From the NCBI RefSeq assembly GCF_036655075.1, contig NZ_JAVVQU010000009.1, positions 3,202-67,201 on the forward strand: DNA of 64,000 nt, in the 5' to 3' direction. A program made the translations under genes and the position numbers. The notes beneath the pieces are model-generated. The model worked only from the letters and a program-made list of their open reading frames with translations, ran no database searches and was not told the DNA's origin. The DNA comes from Holtiella sp036655075. GTDB lineage: Bacteria; Bacillota; Clostridia; Lachnospirales; Cellulosilyticaceae. Of the stretch, positions 1 through 7,712 are shown piece by piece. Position 1 is the stretch's first letter. Each line of letters begins with the position of its first letter.

Positions 1-1
1 T

Positions 2-826
2 AAGGCATATGAAGATATCTTAAAGCTTGGAGGTGAAGCAGGAAAAGGTGAACCTGTACCACCAATAAATAAAGGATATGAGTTGTGTTTTGAAAATGTT
101 TGGTTTAGATATCCTGGTTCAGAAATATGGATTTTAAAAGATTTTTGTATAAATTTGAATAAGGGGGAGAAAATGGCTGTAATAGGTCTTAATGGTGCAG
201 GGAAAAGCACATTAATTAAGCTAATTCTTAGGTTCTATCAACCTAATAAAGGAAGAATTTTATTGAATGGAAAAGATATAAGCTTATTAGATAAAACAGA
301 GTATTATAAATTATTTTCGGTAGTGTTTCAGGATTTTAAATTATTTGCATGTAGTGTTGCGGAAAATATAGCATGTGATACACAATCTAACAAAGATGGT
401 ATTACTCAAGTTATAGATAAAGTAGGAATGAAAGAAGTATTAGGACAGTATAACGGGATAGAGACAGCCGTAACGAGATATTTTGAGAGTGATGGAATAG
501 AATTTTCAGGAGGAGAAAGTCAAAAGCTTGCTATAGCAAGAGCAATTTGGCGTAATGCAGAAATTGTAATTATGGATGAACCAACAGCTGCGTTAGATCC
601 GATTTCAGAATATGAAATCTATAATAAATTTAAAAAAATTATGAAAGGTAAGACGGCAATTATGGTTTCTCATAGGCTTTCAAGTTGTAGACTTTGTGAC
701 CATATAATTGTTATTGATGAGGGACGGGTAGTAGAAGAAGGAAAACATGAAGAGTTGGTAGAAAGGAAAGGAGTATACTATACACTGTGGAAAACTCAAA
801 GTCAGCATTATGTGAGTTCAGTATAA
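2..826 (+). CDS. ABC exporter, ATP-binding C-terminal part (5' end outside window)
   Basis: The frame is open from the first bases of the window, so this is the 3' part of a longer gene; the TTG at 83 is not a real start. The visible 274 residues are the nucleotide-binding domain of a fused exporter-type ABC protein. Walker A (GLNGAGKST) lies at visible residues 62-70, followed by a Q-loop (VVFQDFKLFA), a degenerate signature FSGGESQ, Walker B (IVIMDEPTAALDP) and an H-loop His in MVSHRLSS. The membrane domain must lie upstream. Exporters of this class move peptides, lipids or drugs; the substrate cannot be read here. The gene looks richer in AT-ending codons than the genes that follow. Family call is firm; substrate unknown. 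Confidence 0.9.
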   Translation, partial: KAYEDILKLGGEAGKGEPVPPINKGYELCFENVWFRYPGSEIWILKDFCINLNKGEKMAVIGLNGAGKSTLIKLILRFYQPNKGRILLNGKDISLLDKTEYYKLFSVVFQDFKLFACSVAENIACDTQSNKDGITQVIDKVGMKEVLGQYNGIETAVTRYFESDGIEFSGGESQKLAIARAIWRNAEIVIMDEPTAALDPISEYEIYNKFKKIMKGKTAIMVSHRLSSCRLCDHIIVIDEGRVVEEGKHEELVERKGVYYTLWKTQSQHYVSSV

Positions 827-875
827 GAATTTAGCGTATGGTACCATGTACATGACAATTTAGACACAATTTATA

Positions 876-912
876 GAACCTAACAGATGCTAGAATCTGT
901 TAGGTTCATTTT
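876..912 (+). terminator. Intrinsic terminator after the ABC gene
   Basis: A perfect 13-bp stem (876-888 with 895-907) and a 6-nt loop, followed by a short T-rich tail, lies 50 bp past the ABC gene stop. It separates this gene from the purine transport unit. Confidence 0.8.
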
Positions 913-974
913 AATAATCAGAATGGGATGATATGAACAAAAGTCGAACGTTATATTTAAATATAATAAAATAG

Positions 975-1003
975 TTCACAAAAAGAAAAAAGTATGCTAT
1001 ATT
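975..1003 (+). promoter_or_regulatory. Sigma-A-type promoter for the riboswitch-permease unit
   Basis: TTCACA at 975-980, a 17-bp spacer and TATATT at 998-1003 place a start site near 1010, about 23 nt before the aptamer. Confidence 0.5.
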
Positions 1004-1032
1004 ATTATTAACTTATGTAAAACAATATTTAA

Positions 1033-1097
1033 TCGTATAATTTTGGTGATAAGGACCGAAGGTTTCTACCTACTTGCCGTAAATGAGTAGACTACGA
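1033..1097 (+). promoter_or_regulatory. Purine riboswitch, guanine class
   Basis: The P1 strands pair at 1033-1037 and 1093-1097. P2 is formed by TTTGGT and ACCGAA around 1042-1060, and P3 by CTACT and AGTAG around 1069-1090. The conserved junction segments GGTTTCTACC and CCGTAAAT are present. The J3/1 segment reads GACTAC, which places C at the specificity position (position 74 in xpt numbering), so guanine or hypoxanthine rather than adenine is expected. The aptamer sits directly upstream of a purine permease gene, as in xpt-pbuX of Bacillus. No terminator follows, so control is probably at translation (see findings). Confidence 0.93.
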
Positions 1098-1136
1098 AAT
1101 TTTCACCTTCCAAAAAATATTAGGAAGAGGGAAAAT

Positions 1137-2447
1137 ATGACAAAAGAGAGTATTTATGAACTAGATGGCAGAGTGCCACTTAAAAAAGCTATACCATTGG
1201 GGATGCAACATGTATTAGCGATGTTTGTAGGGAATGTTTCACCACTTATTATTGTATGTGGAATGCTTCAAATTCCAGCAGAACAAAAGGCGGCATTGAT
1301 TCAAAATGCCATGTTTATCGCAGGGCTTATCACATTGATTCAACTGTATCCATTAGGACGTATTGGGGCAAAGCTTCCAATTGTTATGGGTACAAGTTCA
1401 GGGTTCTTGCCAACTGTACAAGCTGCGGCAGGGAGCTATAGCTATGGTGCAATTATGGGTGCATCTTTTACAGGTGCAATTATTGAAATGATACTTGGGT
1501 TCTTTATTAAGCCTCTTAAGAAATTCTTCCCGCCGGTTGTAACAGGTACAGTGGTTATCGCTATTGGATTCTCACTTATTCCTACAGGGGTAAAATTCTT
1601 AGCAGGTGGTATTGGTGCACAAGACTTTGGTGCACCTGAAAATCTTTTCTTAGGCTTCTTAGTTATGATTATTATCATAGGGCTTAAACAATTTACAAAA
1701 GGATTTACTAGTGTTTCTTCTATATTAATAGGGATTGTAGTAGGCTATATTGTAGCGATGTGTATGGGTAAAGTAGATTTTAGCGGAGTGACAAATGCAG
1801 CATGGTTTAGTATGCCACAGCCCTTCATGTTTCCGTTTGAATTTAAGTTAGAGGTTATTATTCCTATGTGTATTATGTACATAGCCACAGCAGTTGAAAC
1901 GGTAGGTGACGTTTCTGGGATTACTATGGGTGGGCTTGACCGTGAACCGAGTGATCGTGAGCTTGCTGGTAGTGTTCTTGCAGATGGATTTGGTAGTGCG
2001 ATTGCTTCTGTATTTGGTGTGCTTCCAAATACTTCATTTAGTCAAAATGTTGGTCTTGTAAGCATGACAAAAGTTGTAAACCGTTTTACGATTATGACAG
2101 GTGCTGTATTCTTAATCTTAGCTGGCTTCTTCCCCAAACTTGGGGCAGTTGTAGCGGCTACACCACAATCTGTACTTGGTGGGGCAACAGTTATCATGTT
2201 TGCCATGATTGCAGTAAGTGGTATGCAACTTGTATTCAAACAAGATATGAGTGGACGTAATGGTATGATTGTTGCCATTGCCTTAGGACTTGGACTTGGT
2301 TTAGGGGGAGTGCCAGATGCACTTCAATATTTACCGGCTTGGGCAAAACTTATCTTTGCACAAAGTGGTATTGTCGTAGCATTCTTGGTAGCGGCTACTT
2401 TGAACTTTGTTTTGCCAAAAGATGAGCAAGCAAATCAAGCAGAATAG
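1137..2447 (+). CDS. pbuX: Xanthine/uracil permease, NCS2 family (PbuX-like)
   Basis: A 436-residue polytopic protein that imports xanthine or a related nucleobase by cation symport. Family marks are the first-helix segment QHVLAMFVGNVSPLI, the helix-8 segment AVETVGDVSG with its conserved Glu, and the helix-10 segment NTSFSQNVGL. I place the start at ATG 1137, with AGGAAGAGGG 6 nt upstream. The longer frame beginning at 1083 would start inside the riboswitch and is unlikely. The guanine-class riboswitch upstream should shut the gene off when purines are plentiful. A strong terminator follows, so it is monocistronic. Xanthine versus uracil specificity cannot be proven from sequence, but the riboswitch argues for purine. 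Confidence 0.9.
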   Translation: MTKESIYELDGRVPLKKAIPLGMQHVLAMFVGNVSPLIIVCGMLQIPAEQKAALIQNAMFIAGLITLIQLYPLGRIGAKLPIVMGTSSGFLPTVQAAAGSYSYGAIMGASFTGAIIEMILGFFIKPLKKFFPPVVTGTVVIAIGFSLIPTGVKFLAGGIGAQDFGAPENLFLGFLVMIIIIGLKQFTKGFTSVSSILIGIVVGYIVAMCMGKVDFSGVTNAAWFSMPQPFMFPFEFKLEVIIPMCIMYIATAVETVGDVSGITMGGLDREPSDRELAGSVLADGFGSAIASVFGVLPNTSFSQNVGLVSMTKVVNRFTIMTGAVFLILAGFFPKLGAVVAATPQSVLGGATVIMFAMIAVSGMQLVFKQDMSGRNGMIVAIALGLGLGLGGVPDALQYLPAWAKLIFAQSGIVVAFLVAATLNFVLPKDEQANQAE

Positions 2448-2460
2448 ACTAGAATAGGTA

Positions 2461-2497
2461 AACTTGCTAGGTTATTTAAAACCTAGTAAGTTTTTTT
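2461..2497 (+). terminator. Intrinsic terminator after pbuX
   Basis: A 13-bp stem with one G-T wobble (2461-2473 with 2480-2492) is followed by a T run to 2497. Confidence 0.9.
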
Positions 2498-2583
2498 GTA
2501 TAGATGGAATATTTTATTAACCACAAATAAATGATATACTAGTATCTATAAAATACTAGAAGTAGACTAGAGAGGAACTGAAT

Positions 2584-2883
2584 ATGGGGAAATATAATGT
2601 ATCCATCTTCAATATTGCACATTCAGTGGGGAAGATAGCTGATTTAGTAGATACGCAATTGACTGGACATAATAAGCGAGTAGCTTATATTGCAGGTATC
2701 ATTGCGAGGGAACTTAATATGACAGCCAAAGAGCAAGATGAGATTGTGCTAGCGGGACTTATTCATGATATAGGGGAACTATCTGGACAAGAACGGGCTG
2801 ATTTATTAGAGTTTAAAGGATGCAATGGCAATATTCATGCGGAAAGAGGTTATAAGTGGTGTAATGTTGAGTGCCAAAAGTAA
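2584..2883 (+). pseudogene. N-terminal HD-domain fragment of a tandem-HD protein
   Basis: This 99-residue frame starts at ATG 2584 behind a good ribosome site (AGAGAGG, 2570-2576). It begins like tandem-HD proteins of Clostridia: the first HD domain shows the His of TGHNKRVAYIAG and the HD pair in GLIHDIGE, then a His in HAERGY. It stops at 2881-2883 just where the domain should continue towards its YHH region. The next frame (2825-3532) resumes at the linker before the second HD domain. Comparison with my memory of the family suggests about 100 residues have been lost together with a frameshift. The fragment is probably non-functional, although a short folded HD product is possible. Confidence 0.65.
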
Positions 2884-3532
2884 ATATTATAAAAGTATAG
2901 AATTTACAACAGATATGATGATTCAATTAGGTTTATTCTGCTCTCGAATTATTGACTTTAGGTGTCACTTTACAGCTACCCATTCTAGTGGTATTGCAGC
3001 AGTAGCGAGTGAACTTGCAAGATTAAAAGGATATAATCACTATGATTGTACATTGATGCGCTTTGCTGGATATGTACATGATATAGGTAAGCTAGCCGTA
3101 CCTATTGAAATTATAGAAAAACCGAGTAAACTTACAGATGAAGAATGTAGTCTTATGAAGATGCATACTTATTATACGCATCAAATTTTGAGTGATATAG
3201 AAGGGATGGATACTGTAAGAAAGTGGGCAGCCTATCATCATGAAAATATAAAAGGTACAGGGTATCCTTTTGGAATTCAAGGCAAAGAGATGTGCGAAGG
3301 GTGTAAAATTATGAAAGTAGCAGATATTTTTACAGCCTTGACAGAGGAAAGGCCATATAGGCCTTCTATGGATGAGCAAGAGGTGTTTGAAATTTTTGAT
3401 AAAATTGATCAAGATGACGAGGAATTCAAATACTTGGTTAAATTGTTAAAAGATAATTATGAAGATTTAGTAGCCATGAGGGAAGTTGAACAGACAGATG
3501 CAATTTGTAGATATGAGATATTTATTGAATAA
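2825..3532 (+). CDS. HD-GYP domain protein (C-terminal half of a broken tandem-HD gene)
   Basis: 235 residues carrying an apparently complete HD-GYP-type domain. In order it shows FTATHSSGIAAVA (His), RFAGYVHDIGKLAVP (HD pair), MKMHTYYTH, WAAYHHENIKGTGYP (the HH and GYP signature) and VADIFTALTEERPYR. HD-GYP domains hydrolyse cyclic di-GMP. The preceding N-terminal HD fragment overlaps in another frame, which suggests an ancestral single gene. ATG 2825 has AAAGGA close upstream, and translation could also be coupled to the preceding frame or begin at internal ATGs (2835, 2864). Whether the remnant is expressed is unclear. A terminator follows at 3541-3571. Confidence 0.7.
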   Translation: MAIFMRKEVISGVMLSAKSKYYKSIEFTTDMMIQLGLFCSRIIDFRCHFTATHSSGIAAVASELARLKGYNHYDCTLMRFAGYVHDIGKLAVPIEIIEKPSKLTDEECSLMKMHTYYTHQILSDIEGMDTVRKWAAYHHENIKGTGYPFGIQGKEMCEGCKIMKVADIFTALTEERPYRPSMDEQEVFEIFDKIDQDDEEFKYLVKLLKDNYEDLVAMREVEQTDAICRYEIFIE

Positions 3533-3540
3533 ATGACAAA

Positions 3541-3571
3541 AGGCGTGAAGAGATTAAAGGCTTCACGCTTT
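3541..3571 (+). terminator. Intrinsic terminator after the HD-GYP gene
   Basis: A stem GCGTGAAG/CTTCACGC (3543-3550 with 3561-3568), extended by two outer pairs, is followed by TTT. It is of modest strength. Confidence 0.65.
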
Positions 3572-3595
3572 AAATATGACTAGAGGAGAATGAGG

Positions 3596-3871
3596 ATGAT
3601 TATTTTATTAATTATGTGTGTAGGTGTAGCAATAGGTGCCTACATGTTTCCCGAAAAGTGGCAACAACATAATAGTAAAGTACAAGTTGGAAGTATTGTA
3701 CTTTTGATTTTTTGTATGGGTGTAACACTAGGAAGCAATGATGCGATTATGGATAAATTATTGGGAATGGGTATTAAGGGATTACTTTTTGCTATTATTC
3801 CTATCATTATATCGGTTATAGCAGTATACATATTGACTCAGGTATTTATGAAGGAGAAAAAAGATGATTAA
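3596..3871 (+). CDS. lysO: LysO-type lysine exporter, N-terminal subunit
   Basis: 91 residues with three predicted membrane helices, matching the N-terminal (DUF340) part of LysO, the lysine exporter known as YbjE in E. coli. The segment LIFCMGVTLGSNDAIMDKL is typical of the family. The start at ATG 3596 is preferred over ATG 3590 because AGAGGAG ends at 3587, only 2 nt before the first ATG and 8 nt before the second. The stop overlaps the next gene, which encodes the rest of LysO, so the transporter is encoded as two coupled halves. Export of lysine is a family-level inference. Confidence 0.8.
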   Translation: MIILLIMCVGVAIGAYMFPEKWQQHNSKVQVGSIVLLIFCMGVTLGSNDAIMDKLLGMGIKGLLFAIIPIIISVIAVYILTQVFMKEKKDD

Positions 3872-4463
3872 AGCAATTATGATGAGTTTGGTGTTAGGTA
3901 TACTCTATGCGAGAACAGGATTAGAAGGCAGTCAAATAGAGTTTTTTAATGGACTTTCAGATATTACTTTAGCGGTTTTAATGTTTTCTGTAGGGATTAG
4001 TGTAGGTGGCAATAGACAAGTCTTTCATAAAATTAAAGAGCATCATGTGAAAATTTTGCTTATTCCAATAGGCATAGTTGGTGGGTCTATATTAGGTGGT
4101 GTTGTTTGTAGTAAACTGATGAATATGCCACTCAATGCAAGTGTAGCCATTACATCAGGACTTGGTTGGTATACCTTATCAGGGGTGCTTCTGACGGACT
4201 TAGCAGGTGCAGATATTGGGACAATAGCCTTTTTGGCGAACTTATTTAGAGAAATTCTATCTTTTATGTTGATTCCTGTTATTGCAAAGTATTGTAACCA
4301 TTATACAGCTATAGCACCAGCCGCCGCTACCAGTGAAGACACAACCTTGCCTGTACTTATTAAGTATACTAGTGAGGAAGTGGTGGTAATGGCTGTCATT
4401 AACGGGGTTGTTTGTTCTATGATGGTACCTATATTAATCAACTTTTTCTATAATGTGTTATAA
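3864..4463 (+). CDS. lysO: LysO-type lysine exporter, C-terminal subunit
   Basis: 199 residues, hydrophobic throughout, corresponding to the C-terminal part of LysO. Family marks are VLMFSVGISVGGN, the SGLGWYTLSG motif, LANLFREILSF and a segment with AAATSEDTTLPVL. The start codon overlaps the preceding half by 8 bp and has its own AAGGAG site, so the two parts are probably made in equal amounts. Single-chain LysO proteins are about 300 residues, close to the sum of both halves (290). Split versions exist in Firmicutes, so this is likely a natural arrangement rather than a mutation. The expected role is to export lysine, and the toxic analogue thialysine, from the cytoplasm. Confidence 0.82.
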   Translation: MIKAIMMSLVLGILYARTGLEGSQIEFFNGLSDITLAVLMFSVGISVGGNRQVFHKIKEHHVKILLIPIGIVGGSILGGVVCSKLMNMPLNASVAITSGLGWYTLSGVLLTDLAGADIGTIAFLANLFREILSFMLIPVIAKYCNHYTAIAPAAATSEDTTLPVLIKYTSEEVVVMAVINGVVCSMMVPILINFFYNVL

Positions 4464-4495
4464 AGAAACTTAAGATATAAAGAGAGGTTCAACGT

Positions 4496-5575
4496 ATGGT
4501 AACAAAGATATTATTTGTGATTATTGCAGGCTTTCTTCTAATAGGTGGTATAGATTATCTGCTAGGAAATAAGTTAAAGCTTGGTGGACAATTTAAAAAA
4601 GGAATAGAGACAGTGGGTGCACTAAGTTTAAATATGATAGGAATCTATATGTTAGCACCATTATTAGCAAGTGGGCTTATAGGGATGTTAGAACCTATAG
4701 CCAACCTACTAAACATAGATCCTTCTATTATTCCAACTACCTTTTTGGCTGTGGATATGGGCGGGTTGCAACTGGGGAGGCAATTGGCACATACATCACA
4801 AATGGCGAGCTTTTCAGGAATTCTATTAGCTTCTAATTTAGGGGCTACTTTAAGTTTTTCTATTCCGGTGGCATTAGGCATGGTAAAAAAAGAAGACTTG
4901 CCTTTTTTCTTGAAGGGGTTAGTGATTGCTATGATTACTTTACCAATAGGAAGCTTTGTAGGTGGATTGGTGCAAGGTGTTGAACTTAGCGTGCTCTTTG
5001 TAAATAGCATTCCTCTTTTGGTATTAAGTGGTGTGCTAGGGTTCTGTACACTCAAGTACACAGCGGGCGTTGTCAAATTTTTTGCTGGATTTAGTAAAGT
5101 GATTACGATGATTAGTATTTTAGGACTTATTGCAGTAGGGGTGGAAGTGGTGTTAGGTATAAGTTTTCTACCAAGTACGATGCCCCCATTAGGTGAAGCT
5201 GCAGAAGTGGTTGTCCGTATAGGTATATTTTTAGCAGGTGCTTATCCTATGCTTTATTGTTTGCAAAAAGGCCTTCAAAAGGTCACAAAGCCCTTAGCAA
5301 TACAATTGGGGGTTAATGATACAACCATTGTGGGGATGATTGGTGCATTGGCAAGTAATCTTTTAACTTTTGGAGATTTGGAAGAGATGGACAAGAAGGG
5401 TAAAGTGATGGCAAGTGCCTTTAGTATAAGTGCAGGATTTATGCTAGGTGGGCAGCTGGCATTTGTAAGTGCAATGGAAGAGTCCATGATTTTGCCTTTT
5501 TTAACTTCTAAAATTGTAGCAGGCTTATTAAGCGTGGTGATTGTGTTAAGCGTGTACAACAAAATCAAGGATTGA
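4496..5575 (+). CDS. eutH: EutH-like ethanolamine permease
   Basis: A 359-residue integral membrane protein with roughly ten helices that resembles EutH, the permease for ethanolamine uptake. Recognisable stretches are LNMIGIYMLAPLLA near residue 45, FLAVDMGGLQLGRQLA near residue 82, and a C-terminal segment with ASNLLTFGDLEEMDKKGKV followed by AFSISAGFMLGGQLAF. The start at 4496 has AGAGAGG 7 nt upstream. The gene lies 32 bp after lysO and could be co-transcribed with it. No other ethanolamine-use genes (eutABC, microcompartment shell) are in the window, so it is an orphan copy whose substrate may differ. I see no strong terminator directly after it; the next gene starts 85 bp on. Confidence 0.8.
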   Translation: MVTKILFVIIAGFLLIGGIDYLLGNKLKLGGQFKKGIETVGALSLNMIGIYMLAPLLASGLIGMLEPIANLLNIDPSIIPTTFLAVDMGGLQLGRQLAHTSQMASFSGILLASNLGATLSFSIPVALGMVKKEDLPFFLKGLVIAMITLPIGSFVGGLVQGVELSVLFVNSIPLLVLSGVLGFCTLKYTAGVVKFFAGFSKVITMISILGLIAVGVEVVLGISFLPSTMPPLGEAAEVVVRIGIFLAGAYPMLYCLQKGLQKVTKPLAIQLGVNDTTIVGMIGALASNLLTFGDLEEMDKKGKVMASAFSISAGFMLGGQLAFVSAMEESMILPFLTSKIVAGLLSVVIVLSVYNKIKD

Positions 5576-5659
5576 TGTAAAAAGGATATAATAAGTATAA
5601 AATGGCTTGAACTTGGAAACAATGATAAGGATTAAAATCAATGTTAAAGGAGTTTGAGC

Positions 5660-5764
5660 ATGGCGAAAAACAAGAATAACAAAGACAAAGTAAATACAAA
5701 GAGTAAAAAGGTCAAAAACAACAACTTAGAAGTAGCTGAAGAAATTCAACCTAAGAAAAAATAA
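5660..5764 (+). CDS. Small lysine-rich peptide (34 aa)
   Basis: ATG 5660 is preceded by AAAGGAG (5646-5652) at 7 nt and the frame runs 34 codons to TAA. The product begins MAKNKNNKDK and ends EEIQPKKK. It is about one third lysine and one fifth asparagine, with no hydrophobic core, so it is probably disordered. A strong terminator follows 10 bp after the stop, which supports a real transcription unit end. No function is recognised. Similar tiny basic proteins are common and usually unannotated in Clostridia. Confidence 0.6.
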   Translation: MAKNKNNKDKVNTKSKKVKNNNLEVAEEIQPKKK

Positions 5765-5773
5765 GAGAGTGAA

Positions 5774-5806
5774 ATGCACAGGTTCCTTGAACTTGTGCAT
5801 TTTTTT
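5774..5806 (+). terminator. Intrinsic terminator
   Basis: A 12-bp stem (5774-5785 with 5789-5800, one G-T wobble), a 3-nt loop and six T residues. Confidence 0.92.
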
Positions 5807-5891
5807 CGCTATAGTGAGAATATATATAAGTTTTATATGTTATCTAGATAGTGTATAATAAAAAGAATATAAAGTTAGGGGGAGATGAAAC

Positions 5892-6227
5892 ATGTCAACA
5901 CAAAAAAACTTTAGTGAACAAGACATAGCGAGTAATAAGGGAATGGCAGCTTTGTCTTATTTGGGTATTTTATTTTTAGTGCCGTTACTTGCAGCAAAAG
6001 AATCGAGGTATGCTCAGTTCCATGCAAATCAAGGAATGGTATTTTTTATTGCATCAATCATTGTACCTGTTGTAGGAAATATTTTAGCGCTTATTCCTTT
6101 CATTGGATGGATTTTTTCGCTTGCAGTGTGGTTCCTAATTACAGCAGGTTTCATTATGGGGCTTGTTAATGCACTACAAGGGCAGGCAAAAGAGTTGCCA
6201 CTCATTGGGCATATCCAACTGATTTAA
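5892..6227 (+). CDS. Small membrane protein, DUF4870/Tic20-like
   Basis: 111 residues. A polar N-terminus (FSEQDIASNKGMAALSYLG) leads into three hydrophobic segments at about residues 18-35, 48-70 and 75-97. The motif AQFHANQGMVFF is typical of DUF4870/Tic20-like proteins of Firmicutes. RBS AGGGGGAGA lies just upstream of ATG 5892. The function of this family in bacteria is not established. The gene sits alone between two terminators and has a TATAAT-like sequence around 5850, so it is probably monocistronic. Confidence 0.75.
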   Translation: MSTQKNFSEQDIASNKGMAALSYLGILFLVPLLAAKESRYAQFHANQGMVFFIASIIVPVVGNILALIPFIGWIFSLAVWFLITAGFIMGLVNALQGQAKELPLIGHIQLI

Positions 6228-6241
6228 TAACAGTCTATATA

Positions 6242-6273
6242 AAAGCTTATGTGGTTGAGGCATAAGCTTTTTA
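6242..6273 (+). terminator. Intrinsic terminator
   Basis: A perfect 10-bp stem AAAGCTTATG/CATAAGCTTT (6242-6251 with 6261-6270) is followed by T-rich sequence. Confidence 0.88.
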
Positions 6274-6349
6274 TTTTCTTTTTAGACATTTTTTTTAGAA
6301 TATGATAAGCTAGTACTATGATACTTATGATGTAATAGGAGATTAGACA

Positions 6350-7351
6350 ATGAAAATATTATTTGTGACAACGGACTGGATGAAGTACTACGTAGGAGAA
6401 GGAGATGAAGAAAAAGTGGTTCCACTTTGTGGGTACAACTTTCAAAATGTAAATGGGCTTTACTATGGTTATGGAGCAGGGTTAGAAAAGATTAATTTAG
6501 AAAAGCTAGAAGGCGTAAATGAAGAAACTATAGAGATAGAAGATGACCAGGTAAAAGATGTACTTGTTGTATGGTTAGCACCAAATCGTAAAGGTGAAAC
6601 TTGTGTTATAGGGTGGTACAAAAATGCCACAGTATATAGTGATGCGATGACTGAACTTACCTTAGATAGTGAACAATTTGAGAAAACATATACCATTGTA
6701 GCAGCAAGTAAAGGATCAATCTTGCTACCGGTAGAAGAAAGAAGTTATGTGGTAGAAGGATTAGAAGCACCTCTTGCCTATCATATGGAAGAAGCTAAGC
6801 GCGCTGAGCTTTTAAGCTATATTCATAACTATGCAGGAGACTGTATGAATTTAGTCTTAAAAGAAAAAGAACTTACAGGTGTTCTTTCTATCAACATGGA
6901 TTATGAACGCTATTTTTACAAAGCAGATGAGTTCTTAGCAAAAGATGCATACGCAAAAGCTATTCGATGCTTCAACAGAGCAATTCAAGAAGAACCTAAT
7001 GAGACATTAGGGTATGAATGTAAAGCCAGTATTTTACTTAGCCTTAAAATGTATGATGAAGCTTTAGAACTTTATAAAAAAGTTGTAGCACTAGATGAAA
7101 GTAATGATTTAGCTTATTACTGTATTGGGCTTATTCTAGGACTTAAAGGGATGTATGATGATGCCCTCCCTTACTTTGACCAATATTTAGAACGTAGAAG
7201 TCAAGATTATCATGTAGTAGCAGAACGTGCATATATTTACTTTGTTCAAGGAAATAAGGCAAAAGCGGAAGAAGCTATAGAAATGGCTTACAAAAATGAA
7301 AGAGAAAATCCCGTTGTGACACAAATCTATAAACGTATTGTACAAAAATAA
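6350..7351 (+). CDS. TPR-repeat protein with unknown N-terminal domain
   Basis: 333 residues. The first 170 or so begin MKILFVTTDWMKYYVG and form a mixed domain I do not recognise; it contains aromatic-rich turns (YNFQNVNGLYYGYG) and an acidic stretch near residue 60. From about residue 185 to the end there are roughly four tetratricopeptide repeats, such as AYAKAIRCFNRAIQEEPNE and MYDEALELYKKVVALDESN. These build a helical scaffold for protein binding. No signal peptide or membrane helix is evident, so it is probably cytoplasmic. The start has AGGAGAT 7 nt upstream. It is flanked by terminators and stands alone, so context gives no clue to its partner. Confidence 0.75.
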   Translation: MKILFVTTDWMKYYVGEGDEEKVVPLCGYNFQNVNGLYYGYGAGLEKINLEKLEGVNEETIEIEDDQVKDVLVVWLAPNRKGETCVIGWYKNATVYSDAMTELTLDSEQFEKTYTIVAASKGSILLPVEERSYVVEGLEAPLAYHMEEAKRAELLSYIHNYAGDCMNLVLKEKELTGVLSINMDYERYFYKADEFLAKDAYAKAIRCFNRAIQEEPNETLGYECKASILLSLKMYDEALELYKKVVALDESNDLAYYCIGLILGLKGMYDDALPYFDQYLERRSQDYHVVAERAYIYFVQGNKAKAEEAIEMAYKNERENPVVTQIYKRIVQK

Positions 7352-7361
7352 TAAATAGATT

Positions 7362-7409
7362 AAAGCGTAGTTTGGAACGAAAAAATATTCCGAACTACGC
7401 TTTTTTTTT
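7362..7409 (+). terminator. Intrinsic terminator
   Basis: A 16-bp stem (7362-7377 with 7388-7403, one wobble) is followed by a run of T. The 244 bp that follow, up to the ilv promoter, are AT-rich and show nothing recognisable. Confidence 0.93.
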
Positions 7410-7653
7410 AGGTTTAACTAGAATTATGTAAAGTTATAGGAGTGGGTGTAAACAAAGATAACTATAAAAATAATGTTTTTAAGATTAAAATGAAATTTTT
7501 AATAGTAAATTAAATCATATAACAAATAAATTAAAAAAATTTGGAAATTAGTTATGTTAACTTTTAGAAATGAGAGTATAAATTATGAAAGAAAGTAACC
7601 TTTGTAATATATAACGAATATAAGAAAAATTAAAATTAAATAAAAGTATATTA

Positions 7654-7682
7654 TTGACACTATAACAGACAATTGATACAAT
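7654..7682 (+). promoter_or_regulatory. Strong sigma-A promoter of the ilv-leu operon
   Basis: A perfect TTGACA (7654-7659), a 17-bp spacer and TACAAT (7677-7682) predict a start near 7689 and a leader of about 98 nt before ilvB. Confidence 0.85.
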
Positions 7683-7712
7683 ACTTATAAATTGAATTGT
7701 CAGATAAATGCA

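Noticed and set aside
1083..1136. Extended N-terminus for the purine permease
   Set aside because: The extra 18 residues would be encoded inside the riboswitch P3 and P1 strands, and a good ribosome site precedes ATG 1137.
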